A stretch of 64,000 bases of DNA from Pyxidicoccus parkwaysis. Lineage in GTDB: Bacteria > Myxococcota > Myxococcia > Myxococcales > Myxococcaceae. Location of the stretch: positions 3,028,001-3,092,000 of the forward strand of contig NZ_CP071090.1 in NCBI RefSeq assembly GCF_017301735.1, read 5' to 3'. The position numbers and the translations under genes were made by a program. The stretch's first letter is position 1; every line of letters starts with the position of its first letter. The notes beneath the pieces were generated by a model, which saw only the letters and a list, made by a program, of their open reading frames with translations, was not told the DNA's origin and did no database searches. Shown one piece after another: positions 45,572-53,960 of this stretch.

Positions 45572-47338
45572 TCAGGCCGCGGCCTCGTCGGCGTCGGCCA
45601 CGGAGGAGGCCGGCTCGTCGAGGAGCTGCTGGGCGATGGCGAGCGCCTTCTTCGTCTTCTCGCGCAGCTTCTCGTCGTTCTTGATGCGCGCGTAGAGCTT
45701 CGTCACGCGCTCCTCGTCGCGCACCGCGGCGGCCTCCAGCTCGCTGATGCGCTTGCGCAGCGCCTCGGCCTCCTCGGCCGCGCGCGTGCCCTGCTCGGAG
45801 AGCTGCGTGTTGGCCTCCTCGAGCTGCGCCTGCAGCGTCTCGGCTTCGCGCTGGGCGGCCTCCACCTGGCCGCGCAGCCCTTCCGCCTCCTCCTGGGCTG
45901 CCTGCACGTCCGCCTCGAGCTGACCGGCGCGGCCGCGCAATTCCTCCACCTCGGCGCTCAGCGCCTGGCCCTGGGCCGCGTGCTGGTCCAGCTCCGCCTG
46001 GAGCGCGGTGAGCTGCGCGGAGGCGCCACGGGCCTCTTCCTTCGCGGCGGCGAGCTGCTGATCCACGCGCTTGCGCTCCGCGGTCAGCGTCTCCGCGCGC
46101 GTGGTGAGCGTCTTGATCTGCGCGTCGCGGCGGGCAATCTCGGACTCGGCGGTGCTGGCCTTCTGCTCCAGCTCCAGGTGCTGGTCCTTGAGCTCGACAA
46201 TCTCCTGGTCCTTCTGGTTCAGCTCCGTCTTCAGGCGGAGGATTTCCTTGTCCCGCTTGTTGACGGCGTCCCGGAGGGCGAAGGTGTCCTTGTCGTTCTT
46301 CCCGCTGGCCGCGCGCGCCGTCTCCAGCTCGGTGGCCTTGCCTTCCAGCTCGGCCTCCAGCTCGCGCACGCGGTCCTCGGCCTGCGAGGCCTGACCCTGG
46401 GCGTCGGTGAGCGCGCCCTGCAGCTCCGCCACCTTCGCGCGCAGGTTGCGCAGCTCCGCCGCGTCCGCCGCGGACGTGGCCGGAGCCGCCGCCGGTGCCG
46501 TCGTCGCGGCGACAGGGGTGGGGCGCGTGGGAGGCGGCGTGCGCGCGGGAGGCGGCGTCACGGCGCGGACGGGCTCGGGCGGAGGACGCACCGGCTCCGG
46601 CGGCGGGCGCACGGGCTCCGGCGGCGCGGGGGGCATGAAGCCCACCACCGTCTTCTCCGAGTCATCCAGCGCGTCCAGCGCGTCGTCCGCGTCCGAGCCG
46701 AGCGCGTCCAGCGAGGAGAAGTCCTCCTCCACGCCCTCCACCACCGCCTCGGGCGGGGCGACGACGGGCTCCTCGTCGATGGAGGGCTCCTCCGGCGCGG
46801 ACATGTCGCTGAAGGCCGCGTCGAGGTCCAGCTCCTCGCCCTGCACCGCGGCCTCCTCGCCGGTGTCGACGGAGATCTCCTCGCCGAAGTCCGCCGTCAT
46901 CGGCTCGTCGCCGAGCGCGTCCAGCGTGAGGCTCTCGTCCACCACGTCCGCGGCCGCGGGCAGCTCCGGGAAGCCGATGAGCGCGCCCACGCGCTCCACC
47001 AGGAGGTCGGCGTCCACCGGCATGGCCACGTACTCGTCCGCGTGCGCCTTCAGCTTGCGGTGCTGCGCGAAGCCGTCCGGGTTGCCGACGATGACGATGG
47101 GGACGTTCTTGAGGTCGTCGTCCTTCTTCAGCTTGCCGCAGATGAGGTAGCCGTTCTGCCCCGCGGACAGCTCCACGGCGATGATGGTGAGGTCCGGCCT
47201 GTCCCGGCGAATCTGCTCCACGCTGTTCTTGCCGTCGGACGTGTCCTCCACCGTGAAGCCGCGGGCCTCCAGCGCGGGACGCAGCGTGGCGGCGAGGCCG
47301 GAGTCACTCTTTTCGACGATCAGGATTTTCTTGGACAT
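45572..47338 (-). CDS. frzS: FrzS, polarity protein for type IV pilus motility
   Basis: 588 residues. N-terminal receiver-like domain (about 1-125, SKKILIVEKSDS), Asp/Pro/Glu-rich linker (about 140-275) and a long coiled coil (about 285-560, LRNLRAKVAELQGALTDAQG...). FrzS moves between cell poles during reversals in M. xanthus and is needed for S-motility; its receiver is atypical and works without phosphorylation. Here the phospho-acceptor position is Glu56 (AVELSAGQNG) and the functionally important His of HRKLKAH is kept. The coiled-coil length is slightly above that of the M. xanthus protein. Start ATG has no clear ribosome binding site; a 15-base palindrome lies just upstream. Confidence 0.95.
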   Translation of the reverse strand: MSKKILIVEKSDSGLAATLRPALEARGFTVEDTSDGKNSVEQIRRDRPDLTIIAVELSAGQNGYLICGKLKKDDDLKNVPIVIVGNPDGFAQHRKLKAHADEYVAMPVDADLLVERVGALIGFPELPAAADVVDESLTLDALGDEPMTADFGEEISVDTGEEAAVQGEELDLDAAFSDMSAPEEPSIDEEPVVAPPEAVVEGVEEDFSSLDALGSDADDALDALDDSEKTVVGFMPPAPPEPVRPPPEPVRPPPEPVRAVTPPPARTPPPTRPTPVAATTAPAAAPATSAADAAELRNLRAKVAELQGALTDAQGQASQAEDRVRELEAELEGKATELETARAASGKNDKDTFALRDAVNKRDKEILRLKTELNQKDQEIVELKDQHLELEQKASTAESEIARRDAQIKTLTTRAETLTAERKRVDQQLAAAKEEARGASAQLTALQAELDQHAAQGQALSAEVEELRGRAGQLEADVQAAQEEAEGLRGQVEAAQREAETLQAQLEEANTQLSEQGTRAAEEAEALRKRISELEAAAVRDEERVTKLYARIKNDEKLREKTKKALAIAQQLLDEPASSVADADEAAA

Positions 47339-47341
47339 GGA

Positions 47342-47356
47342 AGGACGGCCCGTCCT
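47342..47356 (-). promoter_or_regulatory. palindrome over the frzS ribosome binding region
   Basis: AGGACGG-C-CCGTCCT (plus strand), seven-base arms, ends three bases before the frzS start codon. As RNA it could fold over the translation initiation region; as DNA it could be an operator. Confidence 0.4.
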
Positions 47357-47419
47357 GCGGTGCGGCGCGCGCGTGGACAAACGTCGAGCGGCGGCGCGCG
47401 AAATATGAATACGCCGTCG

Positions 47420-47448
47420 AGGCTATCGGCCATACCCGGGAGCGTCAA
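47420..47448 (-). promoter_or_regulatory. candidate frzS promoter
   Basis: Minus-strand TTGACG and TAGCCT with a 17-base spacer, about 80 bases upstream of the ATG. The -35 differs from consensus at one position; the -10 is weaker. Confidence 0.4.
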
Positions 47449-47595
47449 TGTTCGGGCCAGACGGAATCCCGGCCGCCCGTAGAGCGGGCAGGCGTCATGA
47501 AGCGGACGTTTGCGGGAGTGCCTGTAGCGACCTGATTCAGCGCGAGCACGGCACCGTCACGAAGGAGACGAAGCGACGGGCGCGTGCGGAACGGC

Positions 47596-48486
47596 TCAGC
47601 GCGGAGGGAAGGTCGCCCGCTCGAGGCGCAGGGCGGGACGCGAGTGCTGCGCGGGCCCGGGAGTGAAGAGCGGGTCCTCGGACTGCTGCGGCTCCGGCTT
47701 GCGAGCCAGGGCGCCACCACCGTTGTCGCGCTCCGCGAGGAGCCGGCGGATGTCGTCCTCGTCCATGTCGGTGACCATCTCGTAGACGATTTCGTCATCC
47801 CGCCAGGTGACGACGTTGTAGCCCTGCGCGGAGTCCACCTCGACGGCCTTCAGCGTCTGGACCTTCGGAGGCGCCGCGCTGTCGTCGGGGACAACGAAGA
47901 CGCTCAACCGGCGGCTCGGCTCTCCCTCGTTCTCCGGCAGCGTCTCGTAGCTGATGTACGCGACCTCGCGGCCGTTGAGGATGGAGATGCGGCCGCCCAG
48001 CGGCTTCGCCTTGGGGAACTGCGGCACCGTGACGCGCGGGTCCACGTTGCCCTTGAACCACTGCTCCATCTGCTCGCGTGAGGCGGAGGCGATTTCGAAG
48101 GGGAGGACCTTGTTGTGGCGCTGGATGGCCTCACGGCAGGCGAGGCGCTGCTGCTCCCTCGTCTGGTAGGCCACCCAGCCACCGCTCACCGTCACCACCA
48201 CCAGCGCCACGGCTCCCGCGCGAAGCCACACGCCGTACTGGGCCCGGCGCTGTTCATGCTTCAGCCCCAGCTCGATGCCCGCTCGCAGCGATGCGGGGGC
48301 CCGCATCTGCTGCACGGAGTGGCGCGCGGCCCGCCGCAGCGCCTGCTGCATCTGCTGCTCCTCCTCCACGCGCCGCTGGCATGCGGCGCACCCGGAGAGG
48401 TGGGTTTCGAGGTCCACACGTTCCTCGGGCTGGAATTCGCCGTCGAGGTACGGATAGAGGAGCCGTTCGAGTTCCTGGCAGGTCAT
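47596..48486 (-). CDS. zinc-finger anti-sigma factor-like membrane protein
   Basis: 296 residues. The N-terminal anti-sigma zinc finger has the H-x3-C-x2-C motif HLSGCAACQR, with the leading Cys in MTCQELERLLYPYLDG. One transmembrane helix lies near residue 90 (GAVALVVVTVSGGWVAYQ), and an extracytoplasmic domain of about 190 residues follows. It should bind the sigma factor encoded 23 bases upstream and release it on an envelope signal. The pairing of an ECF sigma with such a protein next to frzS is known in M. xanthus (rpoE1 locus). Confidence 0.9.
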   Translation of the reverse strand: MTCQELERLLYPYLDGEFQPEERVDLETHLSGCAACQRRVEEEQQMQQALRRAARHSVQQMRAPASLRAGIELGLKHEQRRAQYGVWLRAGAVALVVVTVSGGWVAYQTREQQRLACREAIQRHNKVLPFEIASASREQMEQWFKGNVDPRVTVPQFPKAKPLGGRISILNGREVAYISYETLPENEGEPSRRLSVFVVPDDSAAPPKVQTLKAVEVDSAQGYNVVTWRDDEIVYEMVTDMDEDDIRRLLAERDNGGGALARKPEPQQSEDPLFTPGPAQHSRPALRLERATFPPR

Positions 48487-48509
48487 GGGCGCGCGGGTGG
48501 AACCTGTTT

Positions 48510-49151
48510 CTACCCCGTCTTCTTCCTGTTCCGGTACTCCTCCAGGTCCGCGGGGGCGTTCACCGGCTCACCATCATGCCGGAAGACGCCCTGTCCCTCC
48601 GCGTACTCCCGCAGGTTCTTCTGCAGGAGCTTGCGGCCGCGGAACAGGCGGCTCATCACCGTACCGACGGGGCACTCGAGAATCTCCGCAATCTCCTTGT
48701 AGGAGAACTCCTGGAGGTCCGCGAGGATGACCACCAGCCGGAAGTCGATGGGCAGCGCGTCGATGGCGCGCAGCACGTCGTCCGACAGGAGGCGGTCGAA
48801 GAAGTATTGCTCCGGGTTGGCCGCGAAGTCCGTCGCGTCCCGGCTCACGAAGCGCTCGTGCACGGCCTCGCGCTCCACGCCCTCCACCACCGTGCGCTCC
48901 TTCACCTTGCGACGGTAGCGGTTGATGAACGTGTTCGTGAGGATCTTGAACAGCCAGGCCTTGATGTTGGTGCCCCGCTCGAACTTGTCGAAGAAGCGGT
49001 AGGCCCGCATGCAGGTGTCCTGGACGAGGTCCTCCGCGTCGCGCTCGTTCTTCGTCAGCCGCAGGGCCGCGGAGTAGAGCGGGTCCAGATGGGCCAGCGC
49101 CAGTTCCTCGAATTCCTGCTTCGTTCGGTTGGGTTGCCTGAAGTCCAACAT
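48510..49151 (-). CDS. rpoE1: ECF sigma factor RpoE1
   Basis: 213 residues. Region 2 [36 protein letters not shown] with region 2.4 [21 protein letters not shown], and region 4 [26 protein letters not shown]...[15 protein letters not shown]. In M. xanthus RpoE1 affects motility behaviour under starvation and lies in this neighbourhood. ATG was chosen for GGAAGG six bases upstream and the family start MLDFRQPN; the frame runs 22 codons further. It is followed on the same strand by the anti-sigma gene. Confidence 0.9.
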   Translation of the reverse strand: MLDFRQPNRTKQEFEELALAHLDPLYSAALRLTKNERDAEDLVQDTCMRAYRFFDKFERGTNIKAWLFKILTNTFINRYRRKVKERTVVEGVEREAVHERFVSRDATDFAANPEQYFFDRLLSDDVLRAIDALPIDFRLVVILADLQEFSYKEIAEILECPVGTVMSRLFRGRKLLQKNLREYAEGQGVFRHDGEPVNAPADLEEYRNRKKTG

Positions 49152-49325
49152 GTCCCGCCTTCCAAGGGCCCGAAACAATTGGGGAATGAGTTGTCGCCTG
49201 CCCATCAATGTATGCACGGGAACAGACTGGGCAACAACGGCATCCCTGCGACACCCGCCCGCACGCCCGCTTCGGGAACGCCAGACGCCTGACGGATGAA
49301 GATATTCCCCACCGTGAATAACGAA

Positions 49326-49360
49326 CGGGGAGGCCGGATGTCGCCATCCGTACCTCCCCG
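49326..49360 (-). terminator. terminator of the alanine dehydrogenase gene
   Basis: Minus-strand CGGGGAGG/CCTCCCCG encloses CGGATG/CATCCG with a four-base loop, 14 pairs in all with one small bulge, followed by TTCGTTATTC. This is the best intrinsic terminator in the window, 32 bases after the stop. Confidence 0.75.
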
Positions 49361-49392
49361 CCGGGCACTGCTCGACTGGCTGCTCGGTGGGC

Positions 49393-50520
49393 CTACTTGC
49401 GGCCGGCGAGCGCGTCCGTCAGCGGCACGTAGTCGTAGCCCATGTCCTTGGCGACGGCCTCGTAGGTGACGTGGCCGTTGTAGGTGTTCATCGCACGGGC
49501 CAGGGCGCGGTCGGACTTCACGGCCTCCACCAGGCCCATGTCGGCAATCTTGCGCGCGTAGGGACGGGTGGTGTTGGTGAGCGCGTACGTGGACGTCTGG
49601 GGCACCGCGCCGGGCATGTTGGCCACGCAGTAGTGGACGACGCCGTGGACGGTGAAGGTCGGGTTGTCGTGGGTGGTGGGCTTGCAGGTCTCGATGCAGC
49701 CGCCCTGGTCCACGGCGACGTCGACGACGACGGAGCCGGGGCTCATCTCGGAGATGAGGGCCTCGGAGACGAGCTTCGGGGCCTTGCCGCCGGGGATGAG
49801 CACGCCGCCGACGACGAGGTCGGACTCGCGCACCGTCTTGGCGATGCTCTCCGTGTCCGAGGCCAGCACGCTGACGCGGCCGAGGAACACGTCGTCCAGG
49901 TAGGTGAGGCGCTCCAGATTCACATCGAGGATGGTGACCTCGGCGCCCATGCCCACGGCGACCTTGGCGGCGCACAGGCCCACCACGCCACCGCCGATGA
50001 CGGTGACACGGCCGCGGCGCACGCCGGGCACGCCGCCCAGCAGGATGCCCTTGCCACCGTGCGCCTTCTCCAGGCACGCGGCGCCCACCTGGATGGCCAT
50101 CTTCCCGGCCACCTCGGACATGGGCTTGAGCAGCGGCAGGCTGCCGTCATCCAGCTGCAGCGTCTCGTACGCGACGGCCGCGGCCTTCTTCTTGATCAAC
50201 GTCTTCGTCAGCTCCGGGTCCACGCCGGCCAGGTGGAAGTACGTGTAGATGATCTGCCCGGGCTGGATGCGCTCGTACTCGGGCGCAATCGGCTCCTTCA
50301 CCTTGACGACCATCTCCGCGCGCTTCCAGACCTCGTCCGCGCTGGCGACAATCTGCGCGCCGACGCGCTGGTACTCCGAGTCCGGGATGCCGGAGCCGAC
50401 GCCGGCGTTCGTCTCGACCAACACCGTGTGGCCCGCGCTCGTGAGCGCGCGCACGCCGGCCGGAACCATGCCGACGCGGTACTCACGGGTTTTGATCTCC
50501 TTGGGAACTCCGACGATCAC
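49393..50520 (-). CDS. ald: alanine dehydrogenase
   Basis: 375 residues, standard length. Converts L-alanine to pyruvate with NAD. N-terminal [19 protein letters not shown], substrate residues including Lys in VVKVKEP and His in YFHLAG, NAD-binding [18 protein letters not shown] and the conserved [18 protein letters not shown]. In M. xanthus disruption of the gene (called aldA) changes development. GTG start with GGAGG five bases upstream. It is divergent from the radical SAM gene and ends at a strong terminator. Confidence 0.96.
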   Translation of the reverse strand: MIVGVPKEIKTREYRVGMVPAGVRALTSAGHTVLVETNAGVGSGIPDSEYQRVGAQIVASADEVWKRAEMVVKVKEPIAPEYERIQPGQIIYTYFHLAGVDPELTKTLIKKKAAAVAYETLQLDDGSLPLLKPMSEVAGKMAIQVGAACLEKAHGGKGILLGGVPGVRRGRVTVIGGGVVGLCAAKVAVGMGAEVTILDVNLERLTYLDDVFLGRVSVLASDTESIAKTVRESDLVVGGVLIPGGKAPKLVSEALISEMSPGSVVVDVAVDQGGCIETCKPTTHDNPTFTVHGVVHYCVANMPGAVPQTSTYALTNTTRPYARKIADMGLVEAVKSDRALARAMNTYNGHVTYEAVAKDMGYDYVPLTDALAGRK

Positions 50521-50614
50521 GACTGCCTCCAAGAGGGGAACTTGAAATCGCGCGGACCCTATACAAAAGCCGTCGGGAATCAAGCCGCGCCCGGTAGCCG
50601 GACGCATGACTTCG

Positions 50615-50643
50615 TTGAGAGGGAATAACCCCTGAAGTATGAC
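50615..50643 (+). promoter_or_regulatory. candidate promoter of the radical SAM gene
   Basis: TTGAGA and TATGAC with a 17-base spacer, about 78 bases upstream of the ATG, in the 200-base spacer shared with ald. Confidence 0.4.
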
Positions 50644-50720
50644 GCGCGGCGTTGAATGCGATGCGTCTCGCGCTGCTTCAACGTCGAAGAAACGCGGGGC
50701 CGGTGGTAGTTGAGGAAGAC

Positions 50721-52025
50721 ATGACGTCCGCACCGAAGCTGCTGTTCGCCGACCCGAAGGGGAAGGTGATGGAGCACCCCTATCTGCTCGCCACGCTGCG
50801 CAGCGGCGAGGAGCTCGTGCCACCCCAGGACAAGCCCATTCCGTTGCCGTCGGCCGGACGGCTGGTGCACCTGCCCGGCCGCCTGCCCGTCGGGCTGCAT
50901 CCGGAGACGGGCGAATTGGAGCTGGTGCGCGAGATGAAGGTGGGCGGCAAGACGTTCGTGCCCAACGCGGTGGGCGCGCTGCTGCCGCCGGGCTACACGC
51001 GCACGTTCCTTCCTGGCGAGGTGAAGGGCAGCGGGCCGGTGCTGCCGCAGTGGGCGTACACCGCGGCCGCGTGGGTGGGTGACGGGCCGGTGGCGTGGGC
51101 CATCCACACGGACCGCCGCTCGCACTGGGACCCGGAGCGCTACTCCACGCCGGACATGAAGGCGCTGGTGCAGCAGCACATGGAGCGCTTCCCCGACAAC
51201 CGCGTGCTGAAGCAGCTCAAGACGTGCGCGCTCATCTACCGGTGCTTCACGTCGCAGAACACGTTCTACGTGCGCGACGAGGCGGCCATCCCCGCGTCCG
51301 TCATGTGCAACGCGCGCTGCGTGGGCTGCATCTCCGACCAGCCCGCGGACGGGCCGCCCGCATCGCACGAGCGCATGGACGACGGGCCCACCGGCGAGGA
51401 GATGGGACAGATTGGCCTGTTCCATCTGGAGCACGCGCCGGGCCGCACCATGGTCAGCTTCGGTCAGGGCTGCGAGGGCGAGCCGCTCACGCGCTGGAAG
51501 CAGATTGCGGAAGCCATCCGCTTCATGCGCGCGCACAGCGACAAGGGCTCCATCAACATCAACACCAACGCCAGCCTCACGAAGGGACTGGAGGCGCTGT
51601 TCGACGCGGGGCTGGACGCCATCCGCGTGTCTCTGAACTCGGCGGTGAAGGACCTCTACGAGGCCTACTACAAGCCGGTGAAGTACGGCTGGGAGGACGT
51701 GGAAGCGTCCATTGCGCTGGCGCGCGAGCGCGGCGCGTACCTCGCGTTGAACCTGCTGCTGTTCCCCGGCGTCACGGACCGCGAGGGCGAGGTGAAGGCG
51801 CTGGAGCGGCTGGTGAAGAAGTACCGCGTGGACCAGGTGCAGACGCGCTCGCTGTGCATCGACCCGATTCAGTACCTGGAGGTGGCGCGTGACAAGGGCG
51901 CGGGCGGCGAGCCCGTGGGCATCCGCACGCTGCTTCAGCGACTGAAGGCGGCGAGGCCGGGGCTCGTCATCGGCAACTTCGCGCGCGGGCTGGAGGAGCG
52001 CGAGAACGCCGCGGGGCACGGGTAG
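50721..52025 (+). CDS. radical SAM protein of unknown substrate
   Basis: 434 residues. The iron-sulfur motif is CNARCVGC (CxxxCxxC) near residue 190, unusually far into the protein because of a 180-residue N-terminal domain. The SAM-binding region is SFGQGCEGEPL, with ININTNASL and the conserved IRVSLNSAVKDLYEAYYKP. It would make a 5'-deoxyadenosyl radical; the substrate is not predictable. ATG has GAGGA six bases upstream. It stands between ald and the frz locus, as a lone gene. The frame is open 23 codons earlier. Confidence 0.88.
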   Translation: MTSAPKLLFADPKGKVMEHPYLLATLRSGEELVPPQDKPIPLPSAGRLVHLPGRLPVGLHPETGELELVREMKVGGKTFVPNAVGALLPPGYTRTFLPGEVKGSGPVLPQWAYTAAAWVGDGPVAWAIHTDRRSHWDPERYSTPDMKALVQQHMERFPDNRVLKQLKTCALIYRCFTSQNTFYVRDEAAIPASVMCNARCVGCISDQPADGPPASHERMDDGPTGEEMGQIGLFHLEHAPGRTMVSFGQGCEGEPLTRWKQIAEAIRFMRAHSDKGSININTNASLTKGLEALFDAGLDAIRVSLNSAVKDLYEAYYKPVKYGWEDVEASIALARERGAYLALNLLLFPGVTDREGEVKALERLVKKYRVDQVQTRSLCIDPIQYLEVARDKGAGGEPVGIRTLLQRLKAARPGLVIGNFARGLEERENAAGHG

Positions 52026-52075
52026 GAGGGCAGGGGGGCTGTTTGTTCCACGGCCCCCGTTGCAACCCCGTTGCG

Positions 52076-52927
52076 CTACTCGTTGCCCGTGGGCATCAGC
52101 TCCTTGGCCACGAGGTTCCCCATCACCGCGTCCTTGGGGATATAGCCATCGGCGCCGGCCTCGCGGCAGATGCGCTGGAGCTCCTCGACATTCTCGCCGG
52201 AGCACAGCAGCACCTTGATGCCCTTGAAGAGGCTGTTGCTCTTGATGAAGCGGCAGAACTGCTCGCCATTCACGTTGGGCATCCGCACGTCCAGCAGCAC
52301 CAGGTCCGGACGCGTCTGCTTCTTGAGGATGATCTTCGTGGCCTTGTCCGCCGTGTCGGCCACGTGCACCTCGAAGCCCTTGGACACGAGGTCCGCTTCG
52401 ATGATGCGGGCCGTCATCTCGCTGTCATCCACGATGAGGATGCGGGGCTTGCGTGCGCCCGTGGCGGCGGGCTTCGCGGCGGGCGCCGCCGGAGCGGCCG
52501 TGGCGGCGGGAGCCGGGGTCGCGGCAGGAGTCGCCGCGGGCACGGCGGTGGGAACGCTCAGCGCCGGAGCCCCGATGAGCCCCATGACACCACCGAGCAC
52601 GGCCTCCAGGCCGCCGCTCTTGAGGATGTAGCCGTCGGCACCGGAAGCCTTCGTCTTGCTCGCGAGCTCCGCCTCGGGGATGTCGGAGTACAGCACCAGC
52701 TTGGCGGTGACGTTCTTCTGCCGGCGGAGGTACTCGACGACGTCGTCGCCGAACATCTCCGGCATGTTCACGTCCATGAGGATGAGCGAGAACGGCCCCT
52801 CGGTGAGCTTCTGGTCGAGGCTGGCCAGGTCCTGCGCGCCGCTCGCCTGGTAGCCGGCGGCGGTGAGGGCCCGTACGGTGAGCTCCACCAGCATCGGGCT
52901 GTCGTCAATGACCAGTACGCGCGACAT
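52076..52927 (-). CDS. frzZ: FrzZ, dual-receiver output protein of the Frz pathway
   Basis: 283 residues: two CheY-like receivers joined by a Pro/Ala-rich linker (about 125-160). Receiver 1 has VIDDSP, Asp52 (LILMDVNMPEM) and Lys in YILKSGG; receiver 2 has IVDDSE, Asp213 (LVLLDVRMPNV) and Lys in YIPKDAV. FrzE phosphorylates FrzZ, which localises to the leading pole and promotes reversals. ATG chosen, with GAGGAGG close upstream. It is divergent from frzA across 168 bases. Its length and layout agree with the M. xanthus protein. Confidence 0.95.
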   Translation of the reverse strand: MSRVLVIDDSPMLVELTVRALTAAGYQASGAQDLASLDQKLTEGPFSLILMDVNMPEMFGDDVVEYLRRQKNVTAKLVLYSDIPEAELASKTKASGADGYILKSGGLEAVLGGVMGLIGAPALSVPTAVPAATPAATPAPAATAAPAAPAAKPAATGARKPRILIVDDSEMTARIIEADLVSKGFEVHVADTADKATKIILKKQTRPDLVLLDVRMPNVNGEQFCRFIKSNSLFKGIKVLLCSGENVEELQRICREAGADGYIPKDAVMGNLVAKELMPTGNE

Positions 52928-53019
52928 CGTCCTCCTCAAAGGAATCCCGCTAACCCTACACCTTTGAATCCGCGCGGACCATCGAAACGGCGACCAGGCG
53001 GGCGGGCTTTCACGTCCAC

Positions 53020-53048
53020 TTGACCGGTTTTCGTCCCCTCCGGATACT
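53020..53048 (+). promoter_or_regulatory. candidate frz operon promoter
   Basis: TTGACC and GATACT with a 17-base spacer, about 48 bases upstream of the frzA start. The -35 matches five of six consensus bases. It lies in the divergent frzZ/frzA spacer. Confidence 0.5.
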
Positions 53049-53095
53049 TTGCCGCCTTGACCACGACCCCGACACCCCTCCAGCGAGCTCTCCGG

Positions 53096-53578
53096 ATGGC
53101 TCCGGACCGCGCCGTGGCCGTCCAGGCCCGCCCGGAGCAGGAGTTCTTCTGCTTCCGAGTGGGAGACCTGAGGCTCGGCGTGCCCAGTGAGAACGTGCTC
53201 GAGGTGCTCCGAGCCGGCCTGCTTACCCCCCTGCCGAGGACGCCCTCATTCATCATGGGTGTCACCGGCCACCGGGGCGAGGTGCTGCCCGTCGTCGACC
53301 TGCTGCGCTTCCTCTCCAAGGGCGAGGCGCGCATCGGCCCGCGTACTCGCCTGTTCGTCGGCATCACCGGCAGCTACGTGGCCGGTGTCGTCGCGGACAC
53401 GGTGCTCGGCCTGCGCCGCATTCCCGTGGCGGACATCCTCCCTCCGCCGCTGGGCGGTGACGCCGCCGCCGAGCACCTGCTCGGCGTGGTGCAGGGCCAC
53501 GGCGCGCAGGACGGCATCAACCTCCTCAACTTCTCCAAGCTGCTGCAGACCGCGCGGCAGCGGGCGGTGGCTCGATGA
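53096..53578 (+). CDS. frzA: FrzA, CheW-type coupling protein
   Basis: 160 residues, the size known for M. xanthus FrzA, when read from this ATG rather than the upstream TTG. Single CheW domain: EFFCFRVGDLRLGVPSENVLEV, MGVTGHRGEVLPVVDLLRFL, and the terminal VVADTVLGLRRIPVADI. It couples the FrzCD receptor to the FrzE kinase. It is first in the operon and overlaps frzB by four bases. Confidence 0.94.
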   Translation: MAPDRAVAVQARPEQEFFCFRVGDLRLGVPSENVLEVLRAGLLTPLPRTPSFIMGVTGHRGEVLPVVDLLRFLSKGEARIGPRTRLFVGITGSYVAGVVADTVLGLRRIPVADILPPPLGGDAAAEHLLGVVQGHGAQDGINLLNFSKLLQTARQRAVAR

Positions 53579-53955
53579 ACGACGAGCAGCCGCAGGAGAA
53601 GAACCAGGTGGACATCCTCTTCTTCGACATCGGCGACTCGGTGTACGGCACCGACGCGTCGCAGGTGCTGCGCATCGACCGCTCGCTGCCGGAAGACATC
53701 ACGCTGCCCGACCTGGGCCAGCCGCACCGCGGCCACCGCGCGATCGTCTTCGACACGCCGGAAGGCGAGGGCCACCTGAAGGTGGACGCCGTCCACGCCG
53801 TCCGCACCATCCCGTTTTCAGCGCTCCGCCGGATGCCCCCCACGGCCGGCGCGGCTGCCTATGCAGTAGGCGTGTTCCTCGAAGAGGAACGCACCGTGTT
53901 GCTCATTGACCTGGTCGAAACCGCCAGGACCCAAGGAACTCAAGGAAGGCACTGA
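53575..53955 (+). CDS. frzB: FrzB, short CheW-like protein
   Basis: 126 residues with a reduced CheW fold (VDILFFDIGDSVYGTDASQVLRI, HLKVDAVHAVRTIPFSALRR, AVGVFLEEERTVLLIDLV). FrzB is known to lack the second subdomain surfaces needed to bind the CheA-type kinase, and acts on FrzCD. It starts inside the frzA stop (ATGA) and ends five bases before frzCD. The Gln/Thr-rich tail is not conserved in length between myxobacteria. Confidence 0.9.
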   Translation: MNDEQPQEKNQVDILFFDIGDSVYGTDASQVLRIDRSLPEDITLPDLGQPHRGHRAIVFDTPEGEGHLKVDAVHAVRTIPFSALRRMPPTAGAAAYAVGVFLEEERTVLLIDLVETARTQGTQGRH

Positions 53956-53960
53956 CCGCA

